A DNA stretch of 48,940 bases from Pseudonocardiales bacterium (lineage in GTDB: Bacteria; Actinomycetota; Actinomycetes; Mycobacteriales; Pseudonocardiaceae): the NCBI GenBank assembly GCA_003244055.1, contig QHBZ01000254.1:1-48940 (forward strand), written 5' to 3'. This document shows positions 23,662-34,400 of this stretch, piece by piece (position 1 is the stretch's first letter; every line of letters starts with the position of its first letter). The position numbers and the translations under genes were made by a program. Below the pieces are notes generated by a model that was given only the letters and a program-made list of their open reading frames with translations, searched no databases and was not told the origin of the DNA.

Positions 23662-25893
23662 ATGGGCACTTGGGGCTTTCTTCCGCTGGATAATGATACG
23701 GCGGCTGATTGGTGTGGCGAACTTAATGATGCTGCTCCCTCGGAACGGCCGGAGATGGTAGATAACGCCTTGAAATACATCATTGAAACCAAAGATAATA
23801 TGGGGCTGGACAATACCCAAGTAGCCATTGCCGCCGCAGCCGTCGTGGCGTCCCAATTGGAAGACGGGCCACTCATGACGTCAGCGTATGGTCCGGATTT
23901 CATACTCGCAGGTGGTTCTCTTGATGTCGCCCACCTCGCGCCTCTCGCGGCGCAAGCGCTAAACAAAATACTTAACCATCGCGCGTCGGCTTGGCGATCA
24001 GAATTCATCGAAGAGATCGAGAAGCTGCACGACATACTGGCGTCCTCGTGTGGACGCCCTAGGCCTGAAGTGCAGTGGTCTGCCGTTGCCACCAAGGGCT
24101 TCTCGGACCGACCCGCGCAATCTGATTTGCTGCAACGATCATCCCTTATTGAAGTTATCGTGGGTTTGTTATCACCAATGCGTAATTCCAATGCGACAAG
24201 TTCCCCGCACGAGGGGCCGCAGGTAATCTGCATAGAAGGTGCGTGGGGTTCAGGAAAAACAAGCGTCATGCATCTAATTGCTAGCGAGCTAAAATCGCAA
24301 GCATGGGTCGTAGATTATGTTCGACACCCCCTTTTCCGGCCGTGGTCGGCATGGAAGCCTTCGCGGATCACACCATTTATGGCGCATCGCTTATTGGGCA
24401 TATGGCGGTCGCGCCCCATTCCCACGTCGAGCGGAAAGTACACGCCCATTGAAAAATACGAGTCCGAGCCCATGCCCGTAGTGGCCACATTTGAGCCATG
24501 GGCACACCAATCGAGTGAACAAGTCTGGGCCGCGCTCGCCAGGACTATTACACAAGCAGGCACTGAGGCGTTGTATAAGAGTGAGGGGGAGCGGCGGAAA
24601 TACTGGTTAAGTAGAAATGCTGAACGAGTGGACACCACGCCACTACGCCAGGCCCTTTGGCGCGGCATCGCCTCACCACTGTTGCGCGTATCAATTTTTG
24701 CGCTAATCGTTCCCATTGTGGTGCAGCTCCTAAGGCCCGATACCAGGTTCTCGATGCTGGGCATCGGCACTTTCGGACTTGCCTGGCTCCTCCCGGCGCT
24801 TCTCCTAGCTGCCGGTTTGGCACATACGGTTGCGCACTATCTGTTGGGGCGAGCTGATGCCTTTCTTCCGGAGGAAATGTTCATGGGTCCGGTACTGAGT
24901 GGCGTCCTCGCTACATCATACGCGGAGGGAATTCTGCGAGACCCATTGCATCACGCACGTTCAGGCAGCTTGTACCTAGTCCAACATGACGTCAAAGTGG
25001 TACTAGATGAGATGCGGCGAGCCAATCGTGAAATGGTCCTGTTTGTCGATGACCTTGATCGTTGCGCTCCCGATGTCACCGTTGAAGTTCTTCAAGCAAT
25101 CAACCTTTTCATGTCGGGGCAGCTGCACGGATGCCGATTCGTGCTCGGCTTAGATCAAGCGGTCGTGGCAGCTCAGATCAGCGAGGTATACGGGCAGGAA
25201 GAATTAGCCAAGACAATGACCTATGGGGATGACCCTACGCTGGGGTGGAGTTTCCTGCGTAAGATGATCCAACTTCCTGTCATACTACCACGCTTAACGG
25301 ACAATGCGGTAGAGGGCTATGTGCGCGCGTTATTGGGTGATATAGAAACACAAGTCGAGACGATCGAGCGGCTCGATTCCGAAAGCCAGCAAAGTTCAAC
25401 AACCTCAGGTGAGCAAGCGGGAGACATGGCGGCGGAACGGCCAAAAAATATTGGCAGGCGCCCGAGTCTGCTTGAACGGCATCCCGAGGTTCGGGAAGTC
25501 TTGCGCAATCGGCTCGCCGCTAGCAATGGCTCCTCGGGCAGGGAAACGAAGAGATTCCTTACTGTGTGGCAATTCTACCTTCGAGTCACCATCAACTCAT
25601 CGTCCGACATGACGCTGTCTAATGGCGTACTTCTCGCCAGACGGCTTGTTTTCGCGAGCGAGATCATCGTGCGCTGGCCTGCCTACCTTCGCCAGCTATG
25701 CAAGCCGGTTGACGGGAAATCTGCTCTGATCCTCCTGGCTGAGAATGTCGATAACGACTTGGAATGGACATCCACACTTGCCAAAATTGGACTTGACAAA
25801 CCTGCATATTTCTCCGTAGCGAAGAATCTTCGCAGTCTTCTGCGCTGTGACGACTCAAAGGAAATCGCCATACTTACCATGCATCTGATTTAA
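23662..25893 (+). CDS. KAP-family P-loop NTPase with N-terminal DUF4259-like domain
   Basis: A 743-aa protein. Residues 1-130 begin MGTWGFLPLDNDTAADWCGE, the hallmark opening of DUF4259. Residues about 150-740 are a KAP NTPase: Walker A GAWGSGKTS (193-201), two to three inserted transmembrane helices (about 340-357 and 366-395), and Walker B MVLFVDDLDRCAP (458-470) followed by the KAP-type VEVLQAINLFM. KAP NTPases sit at the inner membrane and many belong to phage-defence or signalling loci. The gene is AT-richer than its neighbours and stands alone, so a single-gene system is plausible. ATG 23662 follows GAAGAA; the N-terminus is complete. Confidence 0.88.
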   Translation: MGTWGFLPLDNDTAADWCGELNDAAPSERPEMVDNALKYIIETKDNMGLDNTQVAIAAAAVVASQLEDGPLMTSAYGPDFILAGGSLDVAHLAPLAAQALNKILNHRASAWRSEFIEEIEKLHDILASSCGRPRPEVQWSAVATKGFSDRPAQSDLLQRSSLIEVIVGLLSPMRNSNATSSPHEGPQVICIEGAWGSGKTSVMHLIASELKSQAWVVDYVRHPLFRPWSAWKPSRITPFMAHRLLGIWRSRPIPTSSGKYTPIEKYESEPMPVVATFEPWAHQSSEQVWAALARTITQAGTEALYKSEGERRKYWLSRNAERVDTTPLRQALWRGIASPLLRVSIFALIVPIVVQLLRPDTRFSMLGIGTFGLAWLLPALLLAAGLAHTVAHYLLGRADAFLPEEMFMGPVLSGVLATSYAEGILRDPLHHARSGSLYLVQHDVKVVLDEMRRANREMVLFVDDLDRCAPDVTVEVLQAINLFMSGQLHGCRFVLGLDQAVVAAQISEVYGQEELAKTMTYGDDPTLGWSFLRKMIQLPVILPRLTDNAVEGYVRALLGDIETQVETIERLDSESQQSSTTSGEQAGDMAAERPKNIGRRPSLLERHPEVREVLRNRLAASNGSSGRETKRFLTVWQFYLRVTINSSSDMTLSNGVLLARRLVFASEIIVRWPAYLRQLCKPVDGKSALILLAENVDNDLEWTSTLAKIGLDKPAYFSVAKNLRSLLRCDDSKEIAILTMHLI

Positions 25894-26038
25894 CGACGGG
25901 TGACGCCCACCGGGTCGGCGTGATCCACACCGGCTTCAGGCAGATCTCCACCCCGCTCGCGGTGTGGGTGCCCGAAACTGCGCGCGCAGCCGGTGACCTG
26001 CTGCTTGGTCGGCGGCGGGAGGATGGCATGATCCGCCG
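25894..26038. other. Short junction between the KAP gene and IS debris
   Basis: High-GC sequence with an open plus frame (HRVGVIHTGFRQISTPLAVW) that matches nothing I know. Probably debris from an earlier insertion. Confidence 0.3.
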
Positions 26039-26330
26039 GTGGCGCTTCGGTTGATCTACTTGATGTTCTTCAAACTGGTGGGCTGGATGGTGCTGCGCGC
26101 CTGATCCGACACTACAAACGAGATCGAGATCCTGGTCCTGCGCCACCAGCTCGCCGTGCTCCGACGACGCACGCCGCGGCCGCGGATGAGTTGGACCGAC
26201 CGAGCCGTGATCGCTGCCCTCAGCCGACTGCTACCGGTCCGCCGACGCCTTGGGCTGCTGGTCACACCATCGACGATCCTGCGTTGGCACCGACAACTGG
26301 TTGCCCGCGGCTGGACCACCCAGCCTGCCG
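26039..26330 (+). pseudogene. N-terminal fragment of an integrase-core (IS3/IS481-like) transposase
   Basis: From GTG 26039: [20 protein letters not shown], an in-frame TGA at 26102-26104, then EIEILVLRHQLAVLRRR, MSWTDRAVIAALSRLLP and LVTPSTILRWHRQLVARGW. This is the standard start of a common actinobacterial transposase. It is cut by the left end of the IS6 element at about 26331. A C-terminal fragment that may be of the same family lies at 36462-36585. Confidence 0.7.
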
Positions 26331-27101
26331 GCTCTGTTGCGTTGACGGATGATGGGGTCGGTCCAGGATGGGAGGATGCGTCGTCGCCCTGAACCAGTAG
26401 CACCGCCACGGTCCGGTTTCGCGGGATTCCGGTTCCCACCTGACGTGAACATGGTGGCTGTCCGCTGGTACCTCCGCTACGGGCTGTCCTATAGGGATGT
26501 CGAGGAGTTGCTGACTGAACGCGGCGTCACCGTTGATCATGTGACGATCTATCGGTGGGTGCAGCGGTTCACCCCGCTGCTGATCGATGCGGCACGTCCC
26601 AGCCGGCACGTCCCGGGAGATCGGTGGTTTGTGGATGAGACGTATGTCAAGGTCGTCGGGCGGTGGGTGTATCTGTATCGGGCGATCGACCAGTACGGCC
26701 AGGTCATCGACGTGCTGGTCTCCCCGAAACGGGATCTGGCGGCCACCCGCCGGTTCTTCATCCGCGTCCTCGAGCACGGCCGGTGTCCGACCGAGGTGAT
26801 CACCGACCGGGCAGCGGCCTACCCGCGGGTGATCGAGGAGCTGATACCCGCTGCGTGCCACATCACCGAGCAGTACGCGAATAACACCGTCGAAGCCGAT
26901 CACGGGCGGCTGAAGGCTCGACTCCGGCCGATGCGCGGCCTGAAACGGCTCCGCTCGGCACGAGTGATCAGTACCGGACACGCCTTCGTGCAGAACCTCC
27001 GCCGCGGCCACTACGAACTCGGCGTGGACATCGACCGACAACATCGGCTCACCGCGATCTTCGCGGAACTCGCCCACGCCATCTGATCAACGCAGCACGG
27101 C
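26331..27101 (+). mobile_element. IS6-family insertion sequence (copy 1)
   Basis: The left end GCTCTGTTGCGTTGA (26331-26345) pairs with the reverse complement of 27087-27101 (CCGTGCTGCGTTGA), a diverged IS6-type terminal repeat (GGCACTGTTGC class). It contains one complete transposase gene. Confidence 0.65.
26349..27086 (+). CDS. IS6-family transposase
   Basis: About 236-245 aa. The zinc/HTH start (VRWYLRYGLSYRDVEELLTE then RGVTVDHVTIYRWVQRF) precedes a DDE catalytic domain with FVDETYVKV, VITDRAAAYP and VEADHGRLKARLRPMRGLK. All three acids are in place. It starts at ATG 26349/26352 or 26376; the last has a purine-rich tract almost touching it. IS6 elements move by replicative cointegration and often bracket accessory genes in the same orientation, as here with copy 2 at 36865. 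Confidence 0.9.
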   Translation: MMGSVQDGRMRRRPEPVAPPRSGFAGFRFPPDVNMVAVRWYLRYGLSYRDVEELLTERGVTVDHVTIYRWVQRFTPLLIDAARPSRHVPGDRWFVDETYVKVVGRWVYLYRAIDQYGQVIDVLVSPKRDLAATRRFFIRVLEHGRCPTEVITDRAAAYPRVIEELIPAACHITEQYANNTVEADHGRLKARLRPMRGLKRLRSARVISTGHAFVQNLRRGHYELGVDIDRQHRLTAIFAELAHAI

Positions 27102-27558
27102 GGAAAAATCTCGTCTGCTTCCGGTCTACGCTACAGCCCCCTCTCATATCCGCTGCTCAGACGGGTGCACTGCGATCACCCAGCGTGCACGGCAGCAGGT
27201 CAGTACACGCATCGGTGATTATGGGCGATGGCCGTGACGGACGGCGATCGGCACTAAGCTAAGCGTGGGGATTGACGTGGCATGATCGTGCTCCTCGCGC
27301 TCCAAATTCCAGCATCGCTCGACCGTGATCTATGCTTCCACCAGTCCGAGCGTCGAGGTCGTCGGCTCGCTCTCGTAGGCCCGCAGGGGGTCTGTAACAC
27401 GGTCCACATCCTTGACACCAACGTTTGCGTCGACCGCGCAGGCTTCGGACGGCAGTCGGTCGGCCGCTGGTCACAGTCATGGCATCGCGCCGGGAGTGGA
27501 TGCGTCTACGGTCGCAGTCGCGGCCGCCCCACCGCAATTGTAGAGGTCAAGGAGAATC
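27102..27558. other. Leader region of the hydrolase-caspase-STAND operon
   Basis: No gene. GATTGACGTGGCATGATCGT near 27271 and a TTGACACC near 27414 could serve as promoter parts, and AAGGAG at 27549-27554 is a strong ribosome-binding site for the first gene. The 450-nt length leaves room for regulation, but no clear operator palindrome is seen. Confidence 0.4.
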
Positions 27559-28392
27559 ATGGTCGACGTCCTCGCGATTCACGGGATCAACATGCACCGC
27601 TCACGCCGTGTGGCAACTGCTGAGGCCTGGCGCACCTCAATCGTCGACGGGCTGGTGGACCTCCGAAGCGGCCACGCAGAGTCATTGAGCGTCGAATTCG
27701 CGTTCTACGGTCACCTTTACAACGATGGGAAATCCGACGCCGAAGCCCACTACACCGCTGCCGACGTGGAGCCGGGATTCCAGACCGAACTCATCGAGGC
27801 AGTGGCTGCGGGCGTCCAGAACGAGTCCGAACAACCGGCGGACACGAAGCTGTGGCTCCCCAGTCCGCTACAGCGAGCTCTGGCAGCGCTGCAGCGCAGC
27901 CGGCTATTCGACGGTTGTGACTCGCTGCTGATCTCCTTCGTGAAGCAGGTCGATCGGTACGTGCACGACACCGATTTCCGCGCCGACGTGCTCGACGAGG
28001 TTGCGAAGGCGATGCAGAGCTCTCCCCACGTAGTGATCGCGCATTCGCTTGGCAGCGTCATCGCCTACGACTGGCTCCAGCACAACGAGCCACCGGTCCG
28101 GCCCGGATTGCTGACGCTAGGCTCGCCGCTCGGGTTCGAGGCGATCCGGCGGCGGCTCGACCGTCCAGCAGACCGGTCGCGGTGGCCCGGCACGATTCGT
28201 TCGTGGACGAACATCGCTGCGCACCACGACGCGGTGGCAATGGTGAAGAAGCTTGCCCCGCTCTACCACCCCGACATCGTCGATGAGCCATGCGACAACC
28301 CGCGTCGCTCGGCCCATGCGGCGCTGTGCTATCTCGGGAATATCCGCACTGCCCGAACCATTGACAAAGCACTCGACGCGGCACAAACGTGA
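27559..28392 (+). CDS. Alpha/beta-fold serine hydrolase, first gene of a defence-like operon
   Basis: A 277-aa protein from ATG 27559 with AAGGAG upstream. It opens MVDVLAIHGINMH, giving the HG oxyanion-hole strand, and has the nucleophile elbow HVVIAHSLGSVIAYDW (Ser163), then LLTLGSPLGFEA and a C-terminal histidine region (NIAAHHDAVAMVKK). It has no signal peptide, so it acts in the cytoplasm on lipid, ester or peptide substrates. Its stop overlaps the GTG of the caspase gene (GTGA). In conflict systems such hydrolases commonly act as the lethal effector or as a protease-activated enzyme; that role is inferred from the neighbourhood. Confidence 0.8.
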   Translation: MVDVLAIHGINMHRSRRVATAEAWRTSIVDGLVDLRSGHAESLSVEFAFYGHLYNDGKSDAEAHYTAADVEPGFQTELIEAVAAGVQNESEQPADTKLWLPSPLQRALAALQRSRLFDGCDSLLISFVKQVDRYVHDTDFRADVLDEVAKAMQSSPHVVIAHSLGSVIAYDWLQHNEPPVRPGLLTLGSPLGFEAIRRRLDRPADRSRWPGTIRSWTNIAAHHDAVAMVKKLAPLYHPDIVDEPCDNPRRSAHAALCYLGNIRTARTIDKALDAAQT

Positions 28393-31300
28393 CCGTCCAG
28401 CGGCTGTTTTGCATGTCCGGGGTCGCCACGTACGGCACCGATCGTGAAAATCTCACCCGGGTACCGGAGGAGCTCCGGACCGTGCGCAAAGCCCTCAGCG
28501 GACTGGGCCTCGACGAGCTGTTTCCGTTCGACAAAGACGAGCGCGACCACCAACAACTCCATGATGAATTGTTGCTGTGGTCGACGAAGGACCCGGAGCC
28601 GACCGATGACGCCGCCGACACCACCCTGGTCATCTACTGCACCGGGCACGGACTCGCCGACGGCGGCCGGTTCCGGCTGGCCCGCGCTGGTGGACTTCGG
28701 TTCGATCCCACCGAACTGGTTGCGGCTGTTGAGCGCCGCCGCGATCTCCGTCAGATCGTACTGATCATTGACGCTTGCTTCGCAGAGCAGGGCGTCGACG
28801 ACGTGGTCGCTGAAGCCCGGGTGCCCGGCTCGCGGACGGCGAACATGGATGTCTGGAGTTTCGGCGCCGCCCGGCGGGCGGATGAAGCACAGCAGGGCGC
28901 GTTCGCCCACGCTTTCGCTGACGCCCTCGTCCGGGCCGCGCACCCCTCCTGGGATCATGAGTATCTCGATCTCGCCTCCGTTGAGCTCGACGTCGAACGG
29001 CAGCTGGCCGATCAACCTCAGCGGACCTGGAATGTTCAGGCCAACCAGCGGCCGTGCCGCGCGCTGCCGAATCCGCTGCACCAGCCGAAGACGCTACCGC
29101 AGACGCTCAGTTCGCCCCTTCCGTCGCACTGGATTGCCTTGGCGCGCGGCGTGCACTCCGCCAATCGGCCAGGATGGTTCTTCACGGGGCGCACCGGCGT
29201 ACTCCGCGACGTCGTAAAACATCTGGCAGGCGCCGGGCCAGAGCGCATCCTCGTGGTCACCGGCGGTCCAGGGTCGGGCAAGAGCGCTCTGCTTGGCTAT
29301 CTCGCGCTGATCGGGACGTCATCGAGCCGGATCACCCTTCCGACCGTAGCTCGCGCGCGTCACCTCGTGGGCGAGGACGCGGTGACCGCGGCAGGGCGGT
29401 TCGACCCGATGGATCAGGACGGGGTGACGCGCACGCTCGCGCACGGCTTAGGAGCAGCGGGAAGCACCGCGGACATAGTGCGCGCCGCGCAGGAACGGTG
29501 CGGTTTGACCGGGATCGTCTTGGATCAGCTCGACGACGAGGCGCCAGATTGGCTGTGGACCGAGCTCGTGGGCCCGCTGGCCGCCATCCCTGGGGTGCGC
29601 CTGGTACTGGGCTCGTCCCGGGCCGTGCTGGGCAAGGTGCCGGGGCCCATCCGCCTCGTTGACCTTGACTCAGACGTCGACGGCGCGGGCGATGTGCTCA
29701 ACTACCTCACCTTGCGCGTCCGCCTGGCCCGACAAGGGCTCGGCCTACATGAGGTGGTGCGAACGGCGGCAGCGCTCGCAGGGCAGGCGTGCGACCGATT
29801 CGACGTGGCATCGGCTGCGGCGGACGCCCTGCAAGGGGCGATCCGTTGCGGGGTTTCGTCCTCGAAGGCCGAAGCGGCCGCCGAGACGGCGGCGGCCGAG
29901 ACCGCCCGTACCCTGTGCCTGCGGATCGCACGTCTTCACCTCGGCGACCGGGTCACCGCCGCCGTCGATGCTTTGTCGGTCCTCTGCTCGCACCACGAAT
30001 CGGTCGCGTTATCGGCTGTCGAATGGGCAACGGTCGCGTCCGACCCGCCGGGAATTGCGGTGTCCCCGGATGAGATGGTGGCCACCGCGTTTGCCCTCAA
30101 ATCGTTTCTCGAACAGCGACATTCCCCGGATGGAACGCTCCGCTGGCGTCCGCGCTTCCGGCCCCTGCCGACACAGGACACATCCGAAGCGGAACGTCTC
30201 CTCCTGCGCCTCCCCCAGCTGAACTCCGGCGCTACCGGGGACTGGTCAAGCGTCGACGTCGCGGTATGGCCGCTGCTCGTCGCCGCGGCCCATCTGGAGA
30301 CACCGGCGGGAAAGTTGATTGATTTGCCTGAGTTCCTCCTCGCCTCCCCGGCATCAAGGGTCATGGCAGCGATGCGGAAGATCGGGAACAAACCAGAACA
30401 GGCGCGGCGCGCCCGGATGTGGCGGACAGTGCCGTGTGAAGCCCCTCCCGGAGACCGGGCCCTTCTGCTCGGAATCGGAGCCCGCAGGTATGGAGTCCCA
30501 ACGTTGGCTGGCGCACCGGCGTCGATCGGCTATCGACCCTCCCTGGGCATCCGGTGGGTGCATCCCGACCCGTCGCGTGACAAGCAGTGCACACACCTCG
30601 CCACCGCAGCACCCGGCCCGGCGTCAGCGGCGCTAACCGCGCACGAGGACCGGACATTCGCGATCTGGGACCCGAAGGATGGGACGTGCCTCACGGGTCC
30701 CCAGGCGTTGCCCGGCGCCCCCTACTCGGTTTCGGTCACGGTCGGGAAGACGGGCGTCCTGGCGCTGCTGTCGACGCGGCAACGCGAGGTCTGGGTCATT
30801 CGCCAGAGCGAGGTGGCCGCTCTCCGGTCAGTCGTGCCGGACAACGCCGCGGGTGGGCCTACGCTCGTCGCGCTGCATGCCACCGGACTCGCAGTCACGA
30901 CATCCGGGACGCAGGCCTGGCTGCTCGATGTGGAGGCAGGCGAGTTACCGCGGCAGCTCGCCCGGATGGATTCCACGATTTGGCAGGTACTGCTCGTCGG
31001 GACCGTCCAGGCTCCCGTCGCGTGGCTTGTGTCCGACACCGGCCGTATCCGGCGGGTGCCACTACGCGGCCCGGCCCGGCCGTCACCGGCATCCTTCCCT
31101 GTCCCCCACGGGCCATTGCAGGTGGCCGCAGACGCAACAGGCGACCGGTTGCTCGTCGTCGACCGCAGCGGCACCGTGCACCTTCGCGGGGCCGGCGCGG
31201 CGGCCACACCCCTGATGGGCTTGCACCGGGAGGACGTTCGCGCGGCCGCCGTGAACGGGCGGTGGGCTGCCGTAGCGGGCGTCACGCCCGGACGGGCGGC

Positions 31301-31478
31301 GTGGCTTGACATCTACGACATCACCGACCTTACCGGCCACCGTCGGATACCACTGGACGACACGCCCGTTGGCGTGGACTTCGTCGGGGACGACGAGCTC
31401 ATCGTCGCGCGGTCTTGCGGGCTCATGGTGGTCGACATCGGCGAAACAGATCTCCCGGCGAACCTTAGGTGTAGGTGA
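28389..31478 (+). CDS. Caspase-like protease fused to STAND-type NTPase and probable beta-propeller
   Basis: A 1029-aa protein. Residues 1-220 are a caspase/C14-type protease: DTTLVIYCTGHGLAD places the catalytic His at 87, and VLIIDACFAEQG places Cys at 130. Residues about 260-560 are a P-loop NTPase (FTGRTGVL, Walker A TGGPGSGKSA at 291-300, acidic strand IVLDQLDDEAPDW, sensor-like LVLGSSR). Residues about 690-1029 hold repeated four-strand patterns (DRTFAIWDPKDG, REVWVIRQSE, ATGDRLLVVDRSGTVHL) expected for a beta-propeller sensor. GTG 28389 overlaps the hydrolase stop; ATG 31479 of the next gene follows at once. The layout is that of an NTP-controlled suicide protease. Confidence 0.85.
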   Translation: MTVQRLFCMSGVATYGTDRENLTRVPEELRTVRKALSGLGLDELFPFDKDERDHQQLHDELLLWSTKDPEPTDDAADTTLVIYCTGHGLADGGRFRLARAGGLRFDPTELVAAVERRRDLRQIVLIIDACFAEQGVDDVVAEARVPGSRTANMDVWSFGAARRADEAQQGAFAHAFADALVRAAHPSWDHEYLDLASVELDVERQLADQPQRTWNVQANQRPCRALPNPLHQPKTLPQTLSSPLPSHWIALARGVHSANRPGWFFTGRTGVLRDVVKHLAGAGPERILVVTGGPGSGKSALLGYLALIGTSSSRITLPTVARARHLVGEDAVTAAGRFDPMDQDGVTRTLAHGLGAAGSTADIVRAAQERCGLTGIVLDQLDDEAPDWLWTELVGPLAAIPGVRLVLGSSRAVLGKVPGPIRLVDLDSDVDGAGDVLNYLTLRVRLARQGLGLHEVVRTAAALAGQACDRFDVASAAADALQGAIRCGVSSSKAEAAAETAAAETARTLCLRIARLHLGDRVTAAVDALSVLCSHHESVALSAVEWATVASDPPGIAVSPDEMVATAFALKSFLEQRHSPDGTLRWRPRFRPLPTQDTSEAERLLLRLPQLNSGATGDWSSVDVAVWPLLVAAAHLETPAGKLIDLPEFLLASPASRVMAAMRKIGNKPEQARRARMWRTVPCEAPPGDRALLLGIGARRYGVPTLAGAPASIGYRPSLGIRWVHPDPSRDKQCTHLATAAPGPASAALTAHEDRTFAIWDPKDGTCLTGPQALPGAPYSVSVTVGKTGVLALLSTRQREVWVIRQSEVAALRSVVPDNAAGGPTLVALHATGLAVTTSGTQAWLLDVEAGELPRQLARMDSTIWQVLLVGTVQAPVAWLVSDTGRIRRVPLRGPARPSPASFPVPHGPLQVAADATGDRLLVVDRSGTVHLRGAGAAATPLMGLHREDVRAAAVNGRWAAVAGVTPGRAAWLDIYDITDLTGHRRIPLDDTPVGVDFVGDDELIVARSCGLMVVDIGETDLPANLRCR

Positions 31479-34400
31479 ATGATGAACTCGGACGACCTGT
31501 CGGATGTGGCATGGGGCGACGTCGAGCGTGATCATTTGACGGCTGGTCTCGTGCTGGTCCGCAGCCTCCTCGGCGGCCACATACCTGCGGAGGCCGGCTG
31601 GGCGTACCTCACTGAATTCGACCGCGATGTCATCGGCCGGCTCATCTCAACGGACCCGCTGACGGTGGCCCCCCTGCTGTGGTATTGCTGGTCCCAACAG
31701 GGCGGTGCGGATCTCGATAGACTCGCGACGTCGAGCGCGCCGGAAGGCACCATCGAGTTACTCCTCGACCTGGTGCGCCTCGGCGAGCTGGTGAACAGTG
31801 CGGCCGGATCGCCGGAGCCACGCACGGTAGGCACTAGTCCACAGGTACTTGTCGAGGAATTCAACCGGCGGTGCGTTGTCCTCACAGCGCGCCAGGAGCA
31901 CCCGGGGGAACCTGTCTACCCGTGGTACGACCGGCGTGGCCCGCTCGAGAGAGCTAGTGCGGTGGCCACCGACTCGCTGACCGAGCTACTGAAGGACTTC
32001 CCCTCGCTACAGCGCGCGACACCGGCCGGCGCATGGTACGCGTGGTGGCCACCGAGCGTCCCGTTCCAGGCCCGGACCGCTGCGCTGCCCTTCGCGCTGT
32101 GGCTGCTCGGCCGTAGCACCGGCCTGGGGGCGCCGCCCCTGCTTTCCGACGGCCACCTCGTCGGGGAACGGGTCGAGATCTTGACGGCGGAAGAGATGTC
32201 GGTGCGGACGAAGGCTGCTGAGGAAGCCTGCTGTGACCTCCTGCTCCCCACCGGTTCCGGGTGGCGGAGATTCTCCAGCACCGGCACGGACCGACTCGGG
32301 GGCGAGCTGTCCCTCGACGGCGCGGCCGCCTGCGTGTGGGGCACGAGGTGGGAATCGTGGAAGCGGACGCACCACTTTGTCGAGCTGGCCCGGCTCGGCT
32401 GGTCCCTAGTCGACTGGCGACAACAGCCTGCCAATCAACCGGTGCCCGACACCGACGTTTCCCAAGTTCACTCACTGAGCCGGTTCTGCATAAACACCGC
32501 GGCCCCGGCGGCAATCTCGCTCGGCGGTTCGGCGGGAGGTGGCAAGAGCACGATCGTGCGACGCCTCGCCAATCGGCTTACCGACCCGAGCCTTACCAAG
32601 AAGCGCACCTGGGATGTCACTGTCGTATCGAGGGGAGCTGGCGAACTGCCGGGCCGTGAACTCGCACTCGCTGTCGGACGTCACGTCCTGGGGGCTGTGG
32701 GCCAACCGGCCGACCGTCGGCTGCTGGTCTTCGAAGACATCCAGCCAATCGGCAGCGGTGACGCGGACGCCGTGCTGCATTACGTCGCTGACCAGCTCGG
32801 CATTCTCGTGCTCGGGGTGCTGCAGTACGATGGCAACAACCAGGAGGAGTGGCAAACAGACAGGCTCTCCCCCGTTACCGCACCCATCGGGCCGCTCGCG
32901 CGGCAAGCCTTCATCGAGGAGATCGCAGCGGCCCGTCCCGAGCTGGGGCTCGATCCCGGGCCGGCATTCGCTGAGCAGGCAGCCAACCCCCGCTGCGACT
33001 TGCGCCGGATCACCCAGTTGATGGTGCCCGGAGCGGATCCTCGGGCAGAGCTCGTTGAGCGCTATCGCAGGCTTCCCACTTCGGTGCAGCGGCGCCTGGT
33101 CGCCGCCGCCGCACTCAGCCTGATCTCCGCGGAGATCACCGCAGACGAGCTCGTCGGGCTCGATGCCACCGACCATGCCGTGTTCGGCGTCGAGCCGGGC
33201 CGGACCGCGGCAACTGCCCGCCTGGCAGGGGAAGACGAGTGCCTCGTCCTGATGGACCTGCACCGCGGAGCAGAGCCGGGCGCGCCCAATCGCCAGCGCC
33301 ACGAAATTCTGATGACCCTCGTTGAGGTGCTCGAACCAGAGTTGGCGACGAAGTTCCGCACTGGCGCGGCGATCCTTCCGGACCTGCTCTGCGGCGCGCG
33401 GCTATACCACCCCAAGGCGTGCCGCATGCTGCTAGACAGTGCGAAGTCCGACGACCGGCTTGCGGAATGGGTGTCCTCGGCCTCGGTTGCCAGCATTCAC
33501 GCGCTACTGCGGCTGCGTGAGCAACTCGACGAGGATGACGTCCGCAGGGTGCTCACGCAACTCGTCGACAGATTGCCCGGAGAGGACGGCTGGATGCCCG
33601 CGACGCTTCTGGCAGTCGTGCGAAGCGTCCAGCAGGTCGACTACCTCTTCTCGCCCGAGCAGCGTGACGAGTTCGTGCGTTGGCTGCTGACCGCCACGGG
33701 CAAGGTGATCAGTGACGGGGCCGGGCGGCCCGATGAACGCCTGGCGCTGCTGACCATGATCGAGCGGTTTGACGGTGAGGATGTCAGGAAGCTAATCGCC
33801 GATCGGCTGTATGACGCCCTCGCAGGTCTGTCGGTCGAGCGCGTCGACGACTACCGACTGGTCCGCCGAGCCGACCACTTGCAGCGTCGGATCGGCCAGG
33901 TTATCGAGGGCCAGGACCTCGAAGAGGACATCCCGCTATTCCCGGTAAGCCAAGAGGACGCCGTTCAGAATCTATTGAACCACAAGCCGAGCCAGAGCGA
34001 TGGGGTCGACGGGTTGATCGAGTCGATGATCCTGCGTCTGCAATTCGGATCCATGCGCGATAATTGGGATGCTGTTTTCGACGACCACAAGGACCACCTG
34101 AGTCCGGCCATGCGTCACACCTCGCCGGCACGGCTGACCCAGGCTTTCCACGAGCTGCGTACGTATCAATCGCCATACGCCACATGGCTGATCTCACAGT
34201 GGGTCGGCTTCGCCCCACAGGCCCGCGAGCTGATGAGCCGCTGCAGCCTCGCGGACGGAGCTGGGCTACTGACGGCGATCGGCAGATCCAATGCTGCCGC
34301 AGCATTCGAAGTGCTGAACACGTCACGGGACAGTCCGGCTGTCGTTCTCGCGCAGAGCCTCGCCCAACTGGTGTCCGACAGTAAGGACGCGAAGGGAGCC

